From Ravibacter sp964559125 (GTDB lineage: Bacteria > Bacteroidota > Bacteroidia > Cytophagales > Spirosomataceae), in the NCBI GenBank assembly GCA_964559125.1, contig CAZLGW010000003.1, positions 62,001-126,000 of the forward strand: a stretch of 64,000 nucleotides of DNA. The letters run 5' to 3'. Under the pieces are notes generated by a model. The model was not told where the DNA came from and made no database searches. It worked only from the letters and a program-made list of their open reading frames with translations. Positions 1 to 9,636 of the stretch are shown one piece after another (within the stretch, counting starts at the first letter, position 1; each line of letters starts with the position of its first letter). A program made the position numbers and the translations under genes.

Positions 1-1719
1 TTTGGACCATTGGTCGTTTACTGCAGGTTCCAGCCTGGAAATGGCCGTATTGGTGTGGTCGGTGTTGTAGTTTAGCTCGCTTTCGCCGAAAATATAACGG
101 ACCGGGATCTTCGTTCCCTGGGAACCGCTGATAATATTCCCGGTAATATTCGGGTATCCGGTTCTTCTCCAGTCAAACCATGATTCGAGCGTTGTAAAGG
201 AGGATGCCCATTTCTGGTTCAGGATTTCTTCCGTTTTATCCGTAGCCTGGTCAAATAAAGCCCGCATCCGGGTCTCGAATGCTTTCAGGTCGAATTTCTG
301 GTGAACATGCGTAACCTTGTTGTACTGTTTGGCATCTCCGTCGGCTATCCCGTATTGGGTGAGGGAAGCGGCAATACCCTGCCAGTAGAAATTTTCGGCA
401 TTTGCTGATATCCAGCCCCTGGCCGCTGCCTCCGCGAGAATAAAATTGACTTCGGCTGCAGACATGAATACAGTTTTTACCAGCGGATGGGTGTTCTCCC
501 GGAACATCGGCGACAGGTAGGAGACAAAGGGATTGGCCGCGCCGCTGTTATAGATTGCACTATTAAACTTCAGCGCTTCGGTCCGGTGGGCGGCGATGTT
601 TTCATTGTAAATATCCGGGTTGACCAATGCGATCTTCAGACCTACATACAGGGAAGTGTCTATGCCCTGCTGGTAGGATTTAATATACCGCTTGACCGCT
701 CCGGATTCGTCTGTGGCAAACACTGTTTCCCCTCCTTTATCCCTTACCAGCGTCTGAACCTCCACAGGCCGGAACCATACGCTGAGCCGGGGATCGTCCT
801 GGTTTTTCAGGAAATCGACCAGTGTCGCTCCTGATTTTATTCTGTGGAATTCGCTGAGGGTAGGCTTGAGGAGCGTCCCCATTCTCCAGGAATCGATTGT
901 ATTGGTTCCGGGGTAGCTCATAGCGGCATTGTCCTCGCTGGATGTCATCACCGGGTAATTCGACGGATCCGCCGCCATTTTTGAGAATTCAGCCTTTATA
1001 TCCAGGCCTGCTGCGCTCATATCGCTCAGTTTTTCGGACAGGCGCATCATGAATCTCATTCTCAGTGAATTGGCAAACTTTCTCCATTTGAGTACATCTC
1101 CTTTGAAAAGCATATCGGCCTGCGACAGGACGGAAGATCTGACAGATCCTGCCTGTTTCAGGTAGGAATTGGCCTTGTCAAGGTCGGCTATAATCCCGAG
1201 AAAAACGTCTTTCTGGGGATCAAAGGCCGGCTGTAAGTTGGCAGTCCCCTGGTTGGCCTCCTTATAAGGTACGTCTCCCCAAAGGCTGCTCTGTACGCCG
1301 AACCACATAGCCTGCATGGTAAGCGCCACCCCTTTCAGAAATAAAGAGTCGGGGTTTCCTTCAGCCCGTCTTCCCAGGTAAGCAGCATTGGCAAGAGGCT
1401 GATGAAGACTGCGATAGTCGAATGAAACCGGATACCAGCCGAACTGGTTGGTGACCGAAAATTCCAGGAAGTCTCTCTGGGTATATTGCATGGCTTCGGA
1501 TATGACCGACTGGGTTACGTTCCCGGAAAAAGAAACGTCTGACAGCGCGGTGGCCGAGCCTGTTACGACCGACGTAAGCACATAGGCCGGGTTGACCCTT
1601 TCGTCGGTCAGGTCGTTCGGGTTCTGGTTGATTTCGGTCAGGGACTCGCACCCGGCCAGGAAGGGGAGAAGCCCGGCAGCCCACTTCCATATTTTCAGTT
1701 GATTCAATATCTTGGTCAT
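1..1719 (-). CDS. SusD/RagB-family outer-membrane nutrient-binding lipoprotein (3' end cut by window edge)
   Basis: The reading frame is open from an ATG at 1719 down to base 1 without a stop, so the C-terminus lies outside the window. The N-terminus has a short signal ending in LLPFLAGC, a lipobox, followed by SLTEINQNPND, the usual opening of SusD-like proteins of the SusD_2 type. Later stretches such as SAAEVNFILAEAAARGW and WFDWRRTGYPN are family hallmarks. SusD proteins sit on the outer surface and deliver oligosaccharides or other ligands to the partner SusC pore. The start lies 11 bases after the susC stop, so the two genes are almost certainly co-transcribed. The ligand cannot be told from the sequence. 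Confidence 0.93.
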   Translation of the reverse strand, partial: MTKILNQLKIWKWAAGLLPFLAGCESLTEINQNPNDLTDERVNPAYVLTSVVTGSATALSDVSFSGNVTQSVISEAMQYTQRDFLEFSVTNQFGWYPVSFDYRSLHQPLANAAYLGRRAEGNPDSLFLKGVALTMQAMWFGVQSSLWGDVPYKEANQGTANLQPAFDPQKDVFLGIIADLDKANSYLKQAGSVRSSVLSQADMLFKGDVLKWRKFANSLRMRFMMRLSEKLSDMSAAGLDIKAEFSKMAADPSNYPVMTSSEDNAAMSYPGTNTIDSWRMGTLLKPTLSEFHRIKSGATLVDFLKNQDDPRLSVWFRPVEVQTLVRDKGGETVFATDESGAVKRYIKSYQQGIDTSLYVGLKIALVNPDIYNENIAAHRTEALKFNSAIYNSGAANPFVSYLSPMFRENTHPLVKTVFMSAAEVNFILAEAAARGWISANAENFYWQGIAASLTQYGIADGDAKQYNKVTHVHQKFDLKAFETRMRALFDQATDKTEEILNQKWASSFTTLESWFDWRRTGYPNITGNIISGSQGTKIPVRYIFGESELNYNTDHTNTAISRLEPAVNDQWSK

Positions 1720-1730
1720 TGCTTATCAGG

Positions 1731-4700
1731 TTAAAACTGGATACCTAATTTTACTCCTAAAGACATCGTCCATGGATAAAAAGACGCCCTGTCGTAGCCG
1801 AAAAGGTAATTGGGAGAGGCGCTGAACTGGCTATTTCCGTTCATCATGGTCGATTCGGGGTCCATGTAGTTTTTGGCCTTTGTCCAGAGTATGATATTTC
1901 TTGCAAAAAGAGACAACGAAGCGCTGCCGGCCCCGATGTAGTGGCTGAACTGCTCCGGTAGGGCGTAGGCAACCGCGAATTCCCTCAGTTTCAGGAATGA
2001 TGCATCGTAGATCCATGACTGAACGGCCCGGCTCCAGTACCCCGCGCCCGGATCGGCGATCAGGTCGGCCCGGAAGTACTTCGTGCCTTCGGCCCCGAAG
2101 TTTTCGATATATTCACCGTTTGCCCCCACGATCACACCAGGGAAGAAAACACCGTTGGCAATAGAATTGCCGTAGTCAAAGCCTCCAAGTTCCGCATTTC
2201 TTCCCCCCACGTAGACAAGCCCGTCCATAGCGTTGTATTTGCCCGGGTTATTCCTTATTTCGTTCGCCAGCTTGTCGTTGTCCCCGTTAAACGAGTTGTT
2301 ACTGAGTATCCCTGTGAAAGTGCTGGAGCCGTCGCCTTTATACCAGCTGTCCTGGCGCCCGTCGCGGGTAAGGCGTTTCATACTTTCAGAGTAATACTTG
2401 CCGCCCTGGCGCCAGTCGAAGCTTGCCGAAAAAGTAAACCGTTTTACCTGCAGGTTGGTCTGGATACCCAGCGTGAAATCGGGCATCACATTTCCGAGGT
2501 TGATATTGGTTGTGTTTTGCTGAACGTAACCGTTATTGTTAAGAACAGGCCAGTCTTTGTAAGGCCCTTCGGTCACTCTCACCACGTCGGGACCCCACAT
2601 ATCGCCTACTCTTCCGCCGAGGGTTGTCTGGTTGTAGATGTTGTTCCTCGACCAGAACTGGTGGTTGGAGACCCCGTCGGGAAGGGCGGTCAGCCAGCTT
2701 CTCTCTTTTGTGAAGTTGAAAATGAAGTCCCAGTTAACGTTTTTGGTCTCCAGCGCGACGGTCCTCAGCGATATCTCAAGTCCTTTATTCTTGACTACGC
2801 CGGCATTCACATTGGCTGCCGTAAAGCCGGTAGAGCCCGAGACGGAAATCCCGGTGATCTGGTTCCTGTTTTCAAGCTCGTAGTAAGTGAAATTAAGCCC
2901 AAGCCTCCGTTTGAACATCATGAGATCGAACCCGACTTCCGACGAAACGATACTTTCCGGCAAGAGGTTGCTGGTCGGGGTCTTGGAAGGCAGAGAATAG
3001 GTAGTGCGATCGCCCCAGGTAGAGCGCGACAGGGTCATTGCCAGTTGATAGGGGCTGGTATCTTTTCCTACCTTGGCCCATCCTCCCCGCAGCTTCAGGA
3101 GCGAAACGGCATCGGGAAGTCTGAAAAGATCGGAAAGTACGACACTGAGCGACGCGGAAGGGTAGAAGTAAGACCTGTTGCTGACCGGAAGCGTGCTCGA
3201 CCAGTCATTTCTTCCGGAAAGCTCCAGGAAAACAGCATCGCGGAAGCCGACTGAAGCTGTGCCGTAAAGGCTGTTGATGCGTTTATTCGCCAGTGTGTTC
3301 GAATAGGAAACCGCCGAGCGGTCGATATTACTTGCCGTGTAAAGCCCCGGCAGGACATAGCGGTTACCGGTAATACTTCCGAAGGAGTGGTTCTGGAACA
3401 GCAGGTTTCCTCCCGCCGATACGTCAAACGAGAAGTCGGTGATATCCTTTTTGTAGTTGAGCAGGAAATCGGTATTGATCTCCTGGAGATTCCGGGCAAT
3501 GTATGAATAGCCGCCGTTGGGAAGGCTTTTTTCGGAAAGCGCAGTGCGGTTATTGGTGGTATAGGATTCATTAAAGCCGCCGATGCGGGTCATAAGGGTC
3601 AGGTCTTTTACGATCTCCCAATCCAGCTTTACGTTCCCGTATGGTCTCACTTTACGGAAAGTATTGATGTTTTCATAAACCGTAAACCAGGGGTTGTTGA
3701 AGCCGTTTGCCCATACGCTCTGTTTGACGTTTTCTTCATCCCAATAGTTTTTCAGGTCCTCCAGGTTTACCCAATTAGGAGTAAAGTAGAGGTCTTCATA
3801 CGGATAGTTGTCGTAAGAAAGCCCGCGGAAATTATCTGAGCCGGAGTTGAGATAATTGAAATAGGCTGACACCGACAGGCTAGGGGTGATCGTATAAGTG
3901 CCCGACATGGAAATAGCGTCTTTCCTCAGTTCGCTTCCGGGGTAAACGCCGGTTCCCCTGGTGTCGGAAAGCGACAGGGAGAAGCTCAGTTTATCGGAAT
4001 TATTAGAAACGGTAATGTCGTTTACGTAGGTATTCCCTACGTTAGCAAAGTTTTTAACGTTGTCAGGGTAGGATTGGAGAGGGGTTGCTTCGCCGTTTGT
4101 ACCGAACCTGGCGACCGACGTTCCCATTTCCGGTCCCCACCAGAGATTGCTTGTCTGGTCGAAATTCCCGTTGGAACCGGTGGCAAACCTTTGTTGAAGC
4201 GGCATAAAGCGGTAAGGGACAGTAGCGGTATAGGCCGAGTTGACCCTTACGCCCAGGCCTTTTTTACCTTTATTACCGCTTTTGGTTGTAATAAGCAAAA
4301 CTCCGCTTCCGGCCCTTGACCCGTAAAGCGCCGCAGCACTAGGGCCTTTAAGCACGCTGACACTTTCGATGTTGTCGGCGCTCAGATCAGACATTACGCT
4401 GATATCGGTTCCGGTGGGCAGACCGTCTATGACGATCAGGGGCGAGTTTCCGCCGGAAAGGGATGTGAACCCCCGGATCAGTACCATCGGGTCACTGTTG
4501 AGATCGGGCGTGGTATTGATAACCCTTACACCCGAAACCCGGCCGTTGAGGCTGTTTACAATATTTTCCTGCGGTACACGGGTAAGCTCATCGCTTTTGA
4601 CTTCTCCGACCGAATAACCGAGCGCCCTCGAACTACGCTGTACACCGAGCGCTGTCACCACCACTTCATCAAGAGCCTTTTCGTCCACTTTCAGGGTGAT

Positions 4701-5360
4701 TTCTATGTCGGATCTGCTGCCTACTTCGATTTCCTGGCTAACGTAACCGACAAATGAAAACACCAGTACGGCGCTCCGGTCGGGAACGCTAAGTGTAAAA
4801 GTCCCGTCGAGGTTTGTGCTCGTACCCTGCCGCGAGCCTTTGATCAGGATGCTTACTCCCGGCAGTCCTGCGCCTTTTTCATCATTGACCTTACCGCGAA
4901 CGGTAATATCGGGAAAAGGGATTTCCGATAATCTCACAGCGGGTTCCTTCATTATACCGGCATCGGGGGTAATCCGGGGATCAGATATTATAATATCTTC
5001 CCTCTTCGCCGTCCGACCCTGAGTCATTCTTTTCTCTTCCGCTTTTCGGATAACTATCGTTTTGTCAATAATTTCATAAGCCAGGTGCTGATCTTCCAGT
5101 ACCGTATCGAGTATCTGTTCGAGGGTATTGCCCCTGAAATCGGCTGTTATTCTGCCTGCTTTCCTTACCAGCTTGTTGTCATAGAAAAAGGTATAGCCCG
5201 TCTGTTTTTCCACGTGCCTGAACACAGTAGAAAGCGGGGCGTCCTTTACCGAAAGGGCGATCTTCTGGGAAAAGCCTGTAGCAGCTACGTGCAGACAGGC
5301 TAACATCAGGAAAAGGGCCGTAAGCTTCATGGCCAGAATAATTTTGAAAGTAGCACGCAT
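1731..5360 (-). CDS. SusC/RagA-family TonB-dependent outer-membrane receptor with N-terminal STN signalling domain
   Basis: About 1209 residues from the ATG at 5360; an in-frame ATG at 5399 would add 13 residues before the signal peptide. A hydrophobic signal segment (MKLTALFLMLACLHVAATGFSQ) is followed by an STN domain of about 70 residues, then a carboxypeptidase-regulatory-like beta-sandwich (VRGKVNDEKGAGLPGVSI), the plug domain starting near DEVVVTALGVQ, and a long beta-barrel ending in an aromatic residue (GIQF), as outer-membrane barrels do. It forms the energised pore for the SusD protein encoded directly downstream. The STN domain is the part that talks to a FecR anti-sigma factor in the periplasm; the fecR and sigma genes lie directly upstream on the same strand. 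The substrate is unknown. Confidence 0.96.
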   Translation of the reverse strand: MRATFKIILAMKLTALFLMLACLHVAATGFSQKIALSVKDAPLSTVFRHVEKQTGYTFFYDNKLVRKAGRITADFRGNTLEQILDTVLEDQHLAYEIIDKTIVIRKAEEKRMTQGRTAKREDIIISDPRITPDAGIMKEPAVRLSEIPFPDITVRGKVNDEKGAGLPGVSILIKGSRQGTSTNLDGTFTLSVPDRSAVLVFSFVGYVSQEIEVGSRSDIEITLKVDEKALDEVVVTALGVQRSSRALGYSVGEVKSDELTRVPQENIVNSLNGRVSGVRVINTTPDLNSDPMVLIRGFTSLSGGNSPLIVIDGLPTGTDISVMSDLSADNIESVSVLKGPSAAALYGSRAGSGVLLITTKSGNKGKKGLGVRVNSAYTATVPYRFMPLQQRFATGSNGNFDQTSNLWWGPEMGTSVARFGTNGEATPLQSYPDNVKNFANVGNTYVNDITVSNNSDKLSFSLSLSDTRGTGVYPGSELRKDAISMSGTYTITPSLSVSAYFNYLNSGSDNFRGLSYDNYPYEDLYFTPNWVNLEDLKNYWDEENVKQSVWANGFNNPWFTVYENINTFRKVRPYGNVKLDWEIVKDLTLMTRIGGFNESYTTNNRTALSEKSLPNGGYSYIARNLQEINTDFLLNYKKDITDFSFDVSAGGNLLFQNHSFGSITGNRYVLPGLYTASNIDRSAVSYSNTLANKRINSLYGTASVGFRDAVFLELSGRNDWSSTLPVSNRSYFYPSASLSVVLSDLFRLPDAVSLLKLRGGWAKVGKDTSPYQLAMTLSRSTWGDRTTYSLPSKTPTSNLLPESIVSSEVGFDLMMFKRRLGLNFTYYELENRNQITGISVSGSTGFTAANVNAGVVKNKGLEISLRTVALETKNVNWDFIFNFTKERSWLTALPDGVSNHQFWSRNNIYNQTTLGGRVGDMWGPDVVRVTEGPYKDWPVLNNNGYVQQNTTNINLGNVMPDFTLGIQTNLQVKRFTFSASFDWRQGGKYYSESMKRLTRDGRQDSWYKGDGSSTFTGILSNNSFNGDNDKLANEIRNNPGKYNAMDGLVYVGGRNAELGGFDYGNSIANGVFFPGVIVGANGEYIENFGAEGTKYFRADLIADPGAGYWSRAVQSWIYDASFLKLREFAVAYALPEQFSHYIGAGSASLSLFARNIILWTKAKNYMDPESTMMNGNSQFSASPNYLFGYDRASFYPWTMSLGVKLGIQF

Positions 5361-5497
5361 AGGAATATACGGCTCTTTTCTTCGAAAAAAAGATTGCATA
5401 CCTTTGTATGGTTTTGGTTATCATTGGTTTTGCAGCAACAAAAACGTCCCTTCTTTCCGTTGTACAGCGTGAAAGCGGGAAGATGACCGGAACTTTC

Positions 5498-5530
5498 AAC
5501 CGTTTCAGGTCGCATCTGAAACGGTTTTTT
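5498..5530 (+). terminator. Strong hairpin with T-run in the fecR-susC gap, terminator-like on the plus strand
   Basis: A perfect 11-bp inverted repeat, AACCGTTTCAG (5498-5508) and CTGAAACGGTT (5516-5526), encloses a 7-base loop and runs into six T (5525-5530). As plus-strand RNA this is a textbook intrinsic terminator, yet both flanking genes are on the minus strand. On the minus strand the same hairpin has no U-run after it, so it may instead be a stem-loop in the fecR-susC leader RNA. Confidence 0.6.
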
Positions 5531-5606
5531 ATTCACGGAACCGGTTCTTTTTCTGGTTATTTGTTTCTCATAGACGGTTCTGGTATTAAGTTCAACACTA
5601 TATAAA

Positions 5607-6779
5607 TCAATTTGTTACAATAATCTTTTTTCCTTCTATCCTGAATTTGACGCCTCCCAGCTCAAGGATCCGGAGTACCTTTGAGAGGTTGGCGTTGCGC
5701 TCGATCTGCCCGACGAACTCATGGTCTGCAACGGCAGTCTCGTAGATGACCTCCATATCATACCACCTTGACAGCTGCCGCATCAGTTCGGGGAGTCCTA
5801 CTCCGTCAAACCGGAAATACCCCTCTTTCCATGCCACGACCGAACCCGTATCTACTTCCTTGATATTCAGTTGAGGCAAACCCGTCTGCCCCCGGGTTTT
5901 CGTAGAGAGAAGGGTCTGCTGTCCGGGTTTCAGCACAACTGTCTTTTCTATATGCACATTGTCAATTACCCTGATGCTCCCCTCAAGGAGCGTGGTTTTG
6001 GTTGTTTCTTCGTCGGTATAGCTGTTTACGTTAAAAACGGTTCCGAGCACTTCTACGGTCTGCGCGCCGGAACGCACCCGGAATGGAATATTTTTCCCGT
6101 TTTTCCTGAGCTTTGCTACCTCGAAATACACTTCTCCGCTAATTTCCACAACCCGTTCGCCTGGAGGGAAAAGTGCAGGAAAGCTGATAGAAGAGGCGGC
6201 GTTCAGCCACGCGCGGGTACCGTCGGGTAATATTACCTTATACTGCCCGGCTTTCGGAGTTTCCAGCTTATTGTAGGAAACTCTCCCAGCGGGCTTCTCT
6301 GAATCGACCGGGACATTGCATGCTATTTCCCCATCGCCGGTCTTTACAATCGACACGTTGTTTTCCTGAGCCAGGACGCCGCGCCCTACTTTATCGAGCG
6401 GGATAGACGAGCCGTCGGCCAATATCAGCATCGCGCGGTGCTCACCGGGTAATGCGTCTTCATTCATGTCCACATCAGCAGTAACGGCAGCTTCCTGGCG
6501 ATGAACAGGCCGGTAAATAGTGGCGAGAGCAATGAGTATAAGAACGGAAGCAGCGACGGCGCTCCACTTCAGGATCTGCCTTACAGGAGTTTTTCTTCCG
6601 GATATCACCGGAGGCCTGAGATTTTCGATAGTATTGCCGAGCCGCTTTGTATCTTCTTCCGTAAGGTCTGTTTGCTCAGCCAGCTTCAGATACCAGCTTT
6701 CAAGAAGTATACGTTCTTCATCGGTGAGCGTACCGTTCCTGTATTTTTCTATCAGTATCCTTGCCTGGCTTTCCTGCAT
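5607..6779 (-). CDS. FecR-family anti-sigma factor / transmembrane sigma regulator
   Basis: About 390 residues from the ATG at 6779 (MQESQARILIEKYRNGTLT), chosen because it begins the usual cytoplasmic helical segment; an ATG at 6812 is also open. A cytoplasmic part of about 65 residues is followed by one membrane helix near residues 70-89 (LKWSAVAASVLILIALATIY), a periplasmic FecR domain (VILPDGTRAWLNAASSISFP, VEVLGTVFNVNSYTDE) and a C-terminal DUF4974 domain. Such proteins hold the partner ECF sigma factor until the STN domain of a loaded SusC receptor signals through the periplasm. The sigma gene ends 48 bases upstream and the receptor gene follows downstream, so the three-part circuit is complete. 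Confidence 0.95.
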   Translation of the reverse strand: MQESQARILIEKYRNGTLTDEERILLESWYLKLAEQTDLTEEDTKRLGNTIENLRPPVISGRKTPVRQILKWSAVAASVLILIALATIYRPVHRQEAAVTADVDMNEDALPGEHRAMLILADGSSIPLDKVGRGVLAQENNVSIVKTGDGEIACNVPVDSEKPAGRVSYNKLETPKAGQYKVILPDGTRAWLNAASSISFPALFPPGERVVEISGEVYFEVAKLRKNGKNIPFRVRSGAQTVEVLGTVFNVNSYTDEETTKTTLLEGSIRVIDNVHIEKTVVLKPGQQTLLSTKTRGQTGLPQLNIKEVDTGSVVAWKEGYFRFDGVGLPELMRQLSRWYDMEVIYETAVADHEFVGQIERNANLSKVLRILELGGVKFRIEGKKIIVTN

Positions 6780-6827
6780 CAGAATGGTCTTTTTAGTAAA
6801 GACGGGTAGCAAGGGCCCAGGTAGTAT

Positions 6828-7400
6828 TCAGAAGGAAAAAAATACGGAAAAAGCCACATCCAGCTTTTTTCGCAGGATGATCAGCGCATTGCTGACCTGT
6901 TTTTTTACCGTTTTGTCAGAAATCTGCAGTTCTTCAGCAATCTCTTTGTAGGACAGGTTTTCGTATCGGCTCAGCTCGAATATCTCGCGCATTCGCGTGG
7001 GAAGCAGGGAAATTTCCCTTTCTATCAACCTGGTCAGCTCTTTTTCCCTGATCTCGCGGTCCGTAATATTCTCCCCCTCTTCCATAAACATCGCAAGCGA
7101 TCGTATGTATTTCTCTTCGGTTTTTTTCCGGGCAATGCAATCGAGTACTTTGTTCCTGACCGCGCTGTACAGGTAGGCGGGTAGGGAAGATATTACCGGA
7201 GTATCGTTTCTCCGGGTCCACAGCGTAGTAAAGACTTCCTGGATTATATCCTTGGCTTCATCCTCATTTCCCAGCATACGGTAGGCGTGGACAAACAGTA
7301 CGGCTTTGTACCGGCCGTGCAGCTCCGCAAAGGCGAGCTCATCTCCTTCTTTCAAGAGGGTTATTAAAGCCTGATCGTTATGTTGAAGATAGTTAGTCAT
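6828..7400 (-). CDS. ECF-type RNA polymerase sigma factor (sigma-70 family, Bacteroidota FecI-like)
   Basis: About 190 residues from the ATG at 7400 (MTNYLQHNDQ); the ATG at 7442 would add a hydrophobic 14-residue leader not expected in a cytoplasmic sigma factor. Region 2 is visible as FAELHGRYKAVLFVHAYRMLGNEDEAKDIIQEVF, split here only as description, and region 4 as the helix-turn-helix around LSYKEIAEELQISDKTVKKQ. It directs RNA polymerase to the promoters of its target operon, most likely the susC-susD genes downstream. It is the first gene of the sigma-fecR-susC-susD series. A link with the sialidase-like gene upstream is possible but not shown. Confidence 0.95.
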   Translation of the reverse strand: MTNYLQHNDQALITLLKEGDELAFAELHGRYKAVLFVHAYRMLGNEDEAKDIIQEVFTTLWTRRNDTPVISSLPAYLYSAVRNKVLDCIARKKTEEKYIRSLAMFMEEGENITDREIREKELTRLIEREISLLPTRMREIFELSRYENLSYKEIAEELQISDKTVKKQVSNALIILRKKLDVAFSVFFSF

Positions 7401-7523
7401 GCATACCGTAAAAGGCAAATGTACCCTAAAGATAAGGTACATTTGTCAAGGAAGCTTAAAAAATCACAGAATAATAATATTGCAGGAGCGGGAAATAAAC
7501 TGAGGAATAAAACCCGGAATCTG

Positions 7524-8690
7524 TCAGCGCCCTCCCTGGCTGACAAGTTTCCTGTTTCTGTAAACCGACAGGATTTTTTCGTCTCCTTTTTCGGAGAAGA
7601 TGTCGTCTTCGGTAAAGCTGGTTACAAATATCATTTGTTCACGGGTGCGGCTATAATCATAGGTGATATATATTCTCCCGTCCCGGGTTTGCTGGCCGTC
7701 GGGGTAGGAGACTCCCGATCTTTCGTCCAGCAGCAGGCCTCTTGACCAGCTTTTACCATCATCTTTAGAAATAAATGCCATTAAATGAGAACGTTCCGTC
7801 CTTACTGAAACGGGGCCGTGTTTGACCAGTAGAAGACTTCCTGAACTGAGCCGCCGGATAAAGAAACGGGCGCTGGGGTGTTCTATTTTTGACTGGCTTA
7901 AAGGGCTCCACGTCCGGCCTGCATCTTTGGAAACGCTTTCACCTATTCCCGCTTTGGTACGCACCAGCATCCAGAGCGATTTATCGTTGCGCTCAACGAT
8001 CATATGCTCGTCGAAAGTCCGTATATCTGCCGGTATGTGGCATGCTCCCCTGACAGAGAATGATTTGCCCTGATCCGTTGAAACGACCATCCGGGCGCTG
8101 TTGTCGGTCAGGAACCAGGTAGAGACAGGAAGGGCCCATTCACCGTTTGAAAGTACGGTGGGTTTGCACATCAGTACCCCGTCGGTTATACGCCTGGGGG
8201 CCGACCATTCGGGACGCGGTTCTTCGGCATTGCCTGCAGCGATAGCCCAGACTCCTGCTATATAGCCATTTTGCTCCACCTGTATTTTCCCGGCGATTCC
8301 CTGTGCCCAGAAAACCCAGAGTTTTCCGCTGGGGTCGATCCAGATCTCCGGATCAAACGTACGGACCGGGCCTTTCCCGTCCGGATCGATGACTAATACT
8401 TCTTCCCAGGTAGCCCCGTTATCACCGCTCGTCGAGACGGTTACGTAGTTGTTATGATCCTCACCCGGCGTGATGCCGGCATACCAGGTAACCCACAGTC
8501 TCCCGTTGGCACTGACGGCCATACTGGATATCCCGGTGAACTTCCGGCTGTCTGCCGAATATTTGTAATAGTTTTCAGGGTTTTCGATCAGGCGGGGCGG
8601 GTTTAGAAATTCAGGCTTGCCTTGGGCATGTGCATAATAGCTGATAGCTGTAAAGACAAGCAGTGTAACGCAGGAAAAGAGATGCTTCAT
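7524..8690 (-). CDS. Secreted sialidase-fold (BNR/Asp-box) hydrolase
   Basis: 388 residues with a signal peptide (MKHLFSCVTLLVFTAISYYAHAQ). Several Asp-box motifs of the six-bladed sialidase propeller are visible: STSGDNGATW, STDQGKSF, SKDAGRTW and SKDDGKSW, at roughly regular spacing. The whole protein resembles the exo-alpha-sialidase/BNR_2 group found in Bacteroidota glycan loci. The fold is clear, but members of this group also act on other glycosidic bonds, so sialic acid as substrate is not certain. The gene lies about 120 bases upstream of the sigma factor on the same strand. An inverted repeat 22 bases before the start (8712-8730) may regulate it. Confidence 0.8.
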   Translation of the reverse strand: MKHLFSCVTLLVFTAISYYAHAQGKPEFLNPPRLIENPENYYKYSADSRKFTGISSMAVSANGRLWVTWYAGITPGEDHNNYVTVSTSGDNGATWEEVLVIDPDGKGPVRTFDPEIWIDPSGKLWVFWAQGIAGKIQVEQNGYIAGVWAIAAGNAEEPRPEWSAPRRITDGVLMCKPTVLSNGEWALPVSTWFLTDNSARMVVSTDQGKSFSVRGACHIPADIRTFDEHMIVERNDKSLWMLVRTKAGIGESVSKDAGRTWSPLSQSKIEHPSARFFIRRLSSGSLLLVKHGPVSVRTERSHLMAFISKDDGKSWSRGLLLDERSGVSYPDGQQTRDGRIYITYDYSRTREQMIFVTSFTEDDIFSEKGDEKILSVYRNRKLVSQGGR

Positions 8691-8711
8691 AAAATCAGAC
8701 TTGGTTATCGT

Positions 8712-8730
8712 CTTACAGACGGTTTGTAAG
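8712..8730. promoter_or_regulatory. 19-bp inverted repeat upstream of the sialidase-like gene, candidate operator
   Basis: CTTACAGACGGTTTGTAAG is symmetric about its central G with one mismatched pair, and lies 22 bases ahead of the start at 8690. A repeat of this length and position fits a dimeric repressor or activator site. The binding protein is unknown. Confidence 0.4.
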
Positions 8731-8890
8731 TATTATCGCTTTAATGAATACCGTTATCCGGCCGCACCGGGCTATCGGGATGTTTATTTGGCCCGTTCGA
8801 TACATTTTTAATCGGGCTGAAGTCCGGCTCTATTCATCTCTCCGGGTTTTTCGAGTTGATTTATAAAAATCTTTCCGGAGGAGAAAATCG

Positions 8891-9550
8891 TCAAATGTAT
8901 TCATTACTGATCCCGCCGTCCCTTTCTACAACATCATTTATTTCCTTTTCTGAAAGGTTATAGACAAACAATATATAGGTGTAAAAACTCTCAGTATCCA
9001 GCCTGTGTCGTATCGAAAATGGCTTTTTCTTAAAAAACAGGAGATGATGGCAAGGCCCGATATCCCATAAAGAGTAAGAGATATGATCAAATCTGGATGT
9101 TTTTACCTGAAAGTTGTCTCCATATGTTCTCCGGAGTATTGCCGACGTCTGTTGGTAGAGTGTGTCGTTAATGATAAAGGAATAAGCATATATACCTTTT
9201 ATATCATAATTTTCTACAGACTTGTTGTTAACCCTCCTGATTGAAGTGTCGTGTCCGTTCTTATTAAATTTCCCGGTTTCGTACCCAGCTCGAAAATGAG
9301 CAAGAACAAGAGTATCAGACTTGGACGAATACAAAAAATGCGGTGGTAGTGTATCGTACTGCATTCCTTTCCAATTAGCTTTGATTTCTCCAGCTTCGAT
9401 GGGAAATCTGAGCGTGTCACTTTTGAAATACGTTTCGAAAGGCTCACATGGCCTAAAGATGGGCCGAAAGTTAATAAGCCATATCAAAGCCAGAAAGATT
9501 ATAGTACCTGCAATGATAAACGCCAACAGCAGCTTTTTTAAAAATTTCAT
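8891..9550 (-). CDS. Membrane-anchored protein of unknown function
   Basis: 219 residues. An N-terminal hydrophobic helix (LLLAFIIAGTIIFLALIWLI) after a lysine-rich start suggests a membrane anchor or uncleaved signal, with the remaining 190 residues outside the cytoplasm. I recognise no domain. The gene follows the DUF6973-like lipoprotein gene by 86 bases on the same strand and may be transcribed with it. Its base composition is lower in GC than the flanking catabolic genes, which together with the lack of recognisable homology suggests accessory DNA. A role as partner or immunity protein for the upstream product is a guess. Confidence 0.75.
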   Translation of the reverse strand: MKFLKKLLLAFIIAGTIIFLALIWLINFRPIFRPCEPFETYFKSDTLRFPIEAGEIKANWKGMQYDTLPPHFLYSSKSDTLVLAHFRAGYETGKFNKNGHDTSIRRVNNKSVENYDIKGIYAYSFIINDTLYQQTSAILRRTYGDNFQVKTSRFDHISYSLWDIGPCHHLLFFKKKPFSIRHRLDTESFYTYILFVYNLSEKEINDVVERDGGISNEYI

Positions 9551-9636
9551 AACAGCGATCGGTTTGGATCAACTCTTGCTAAAGGTAGTAATTTGCCTGA
9601 TTATCGAGCGAATTACTACCTTATAATTCCTGGCAG

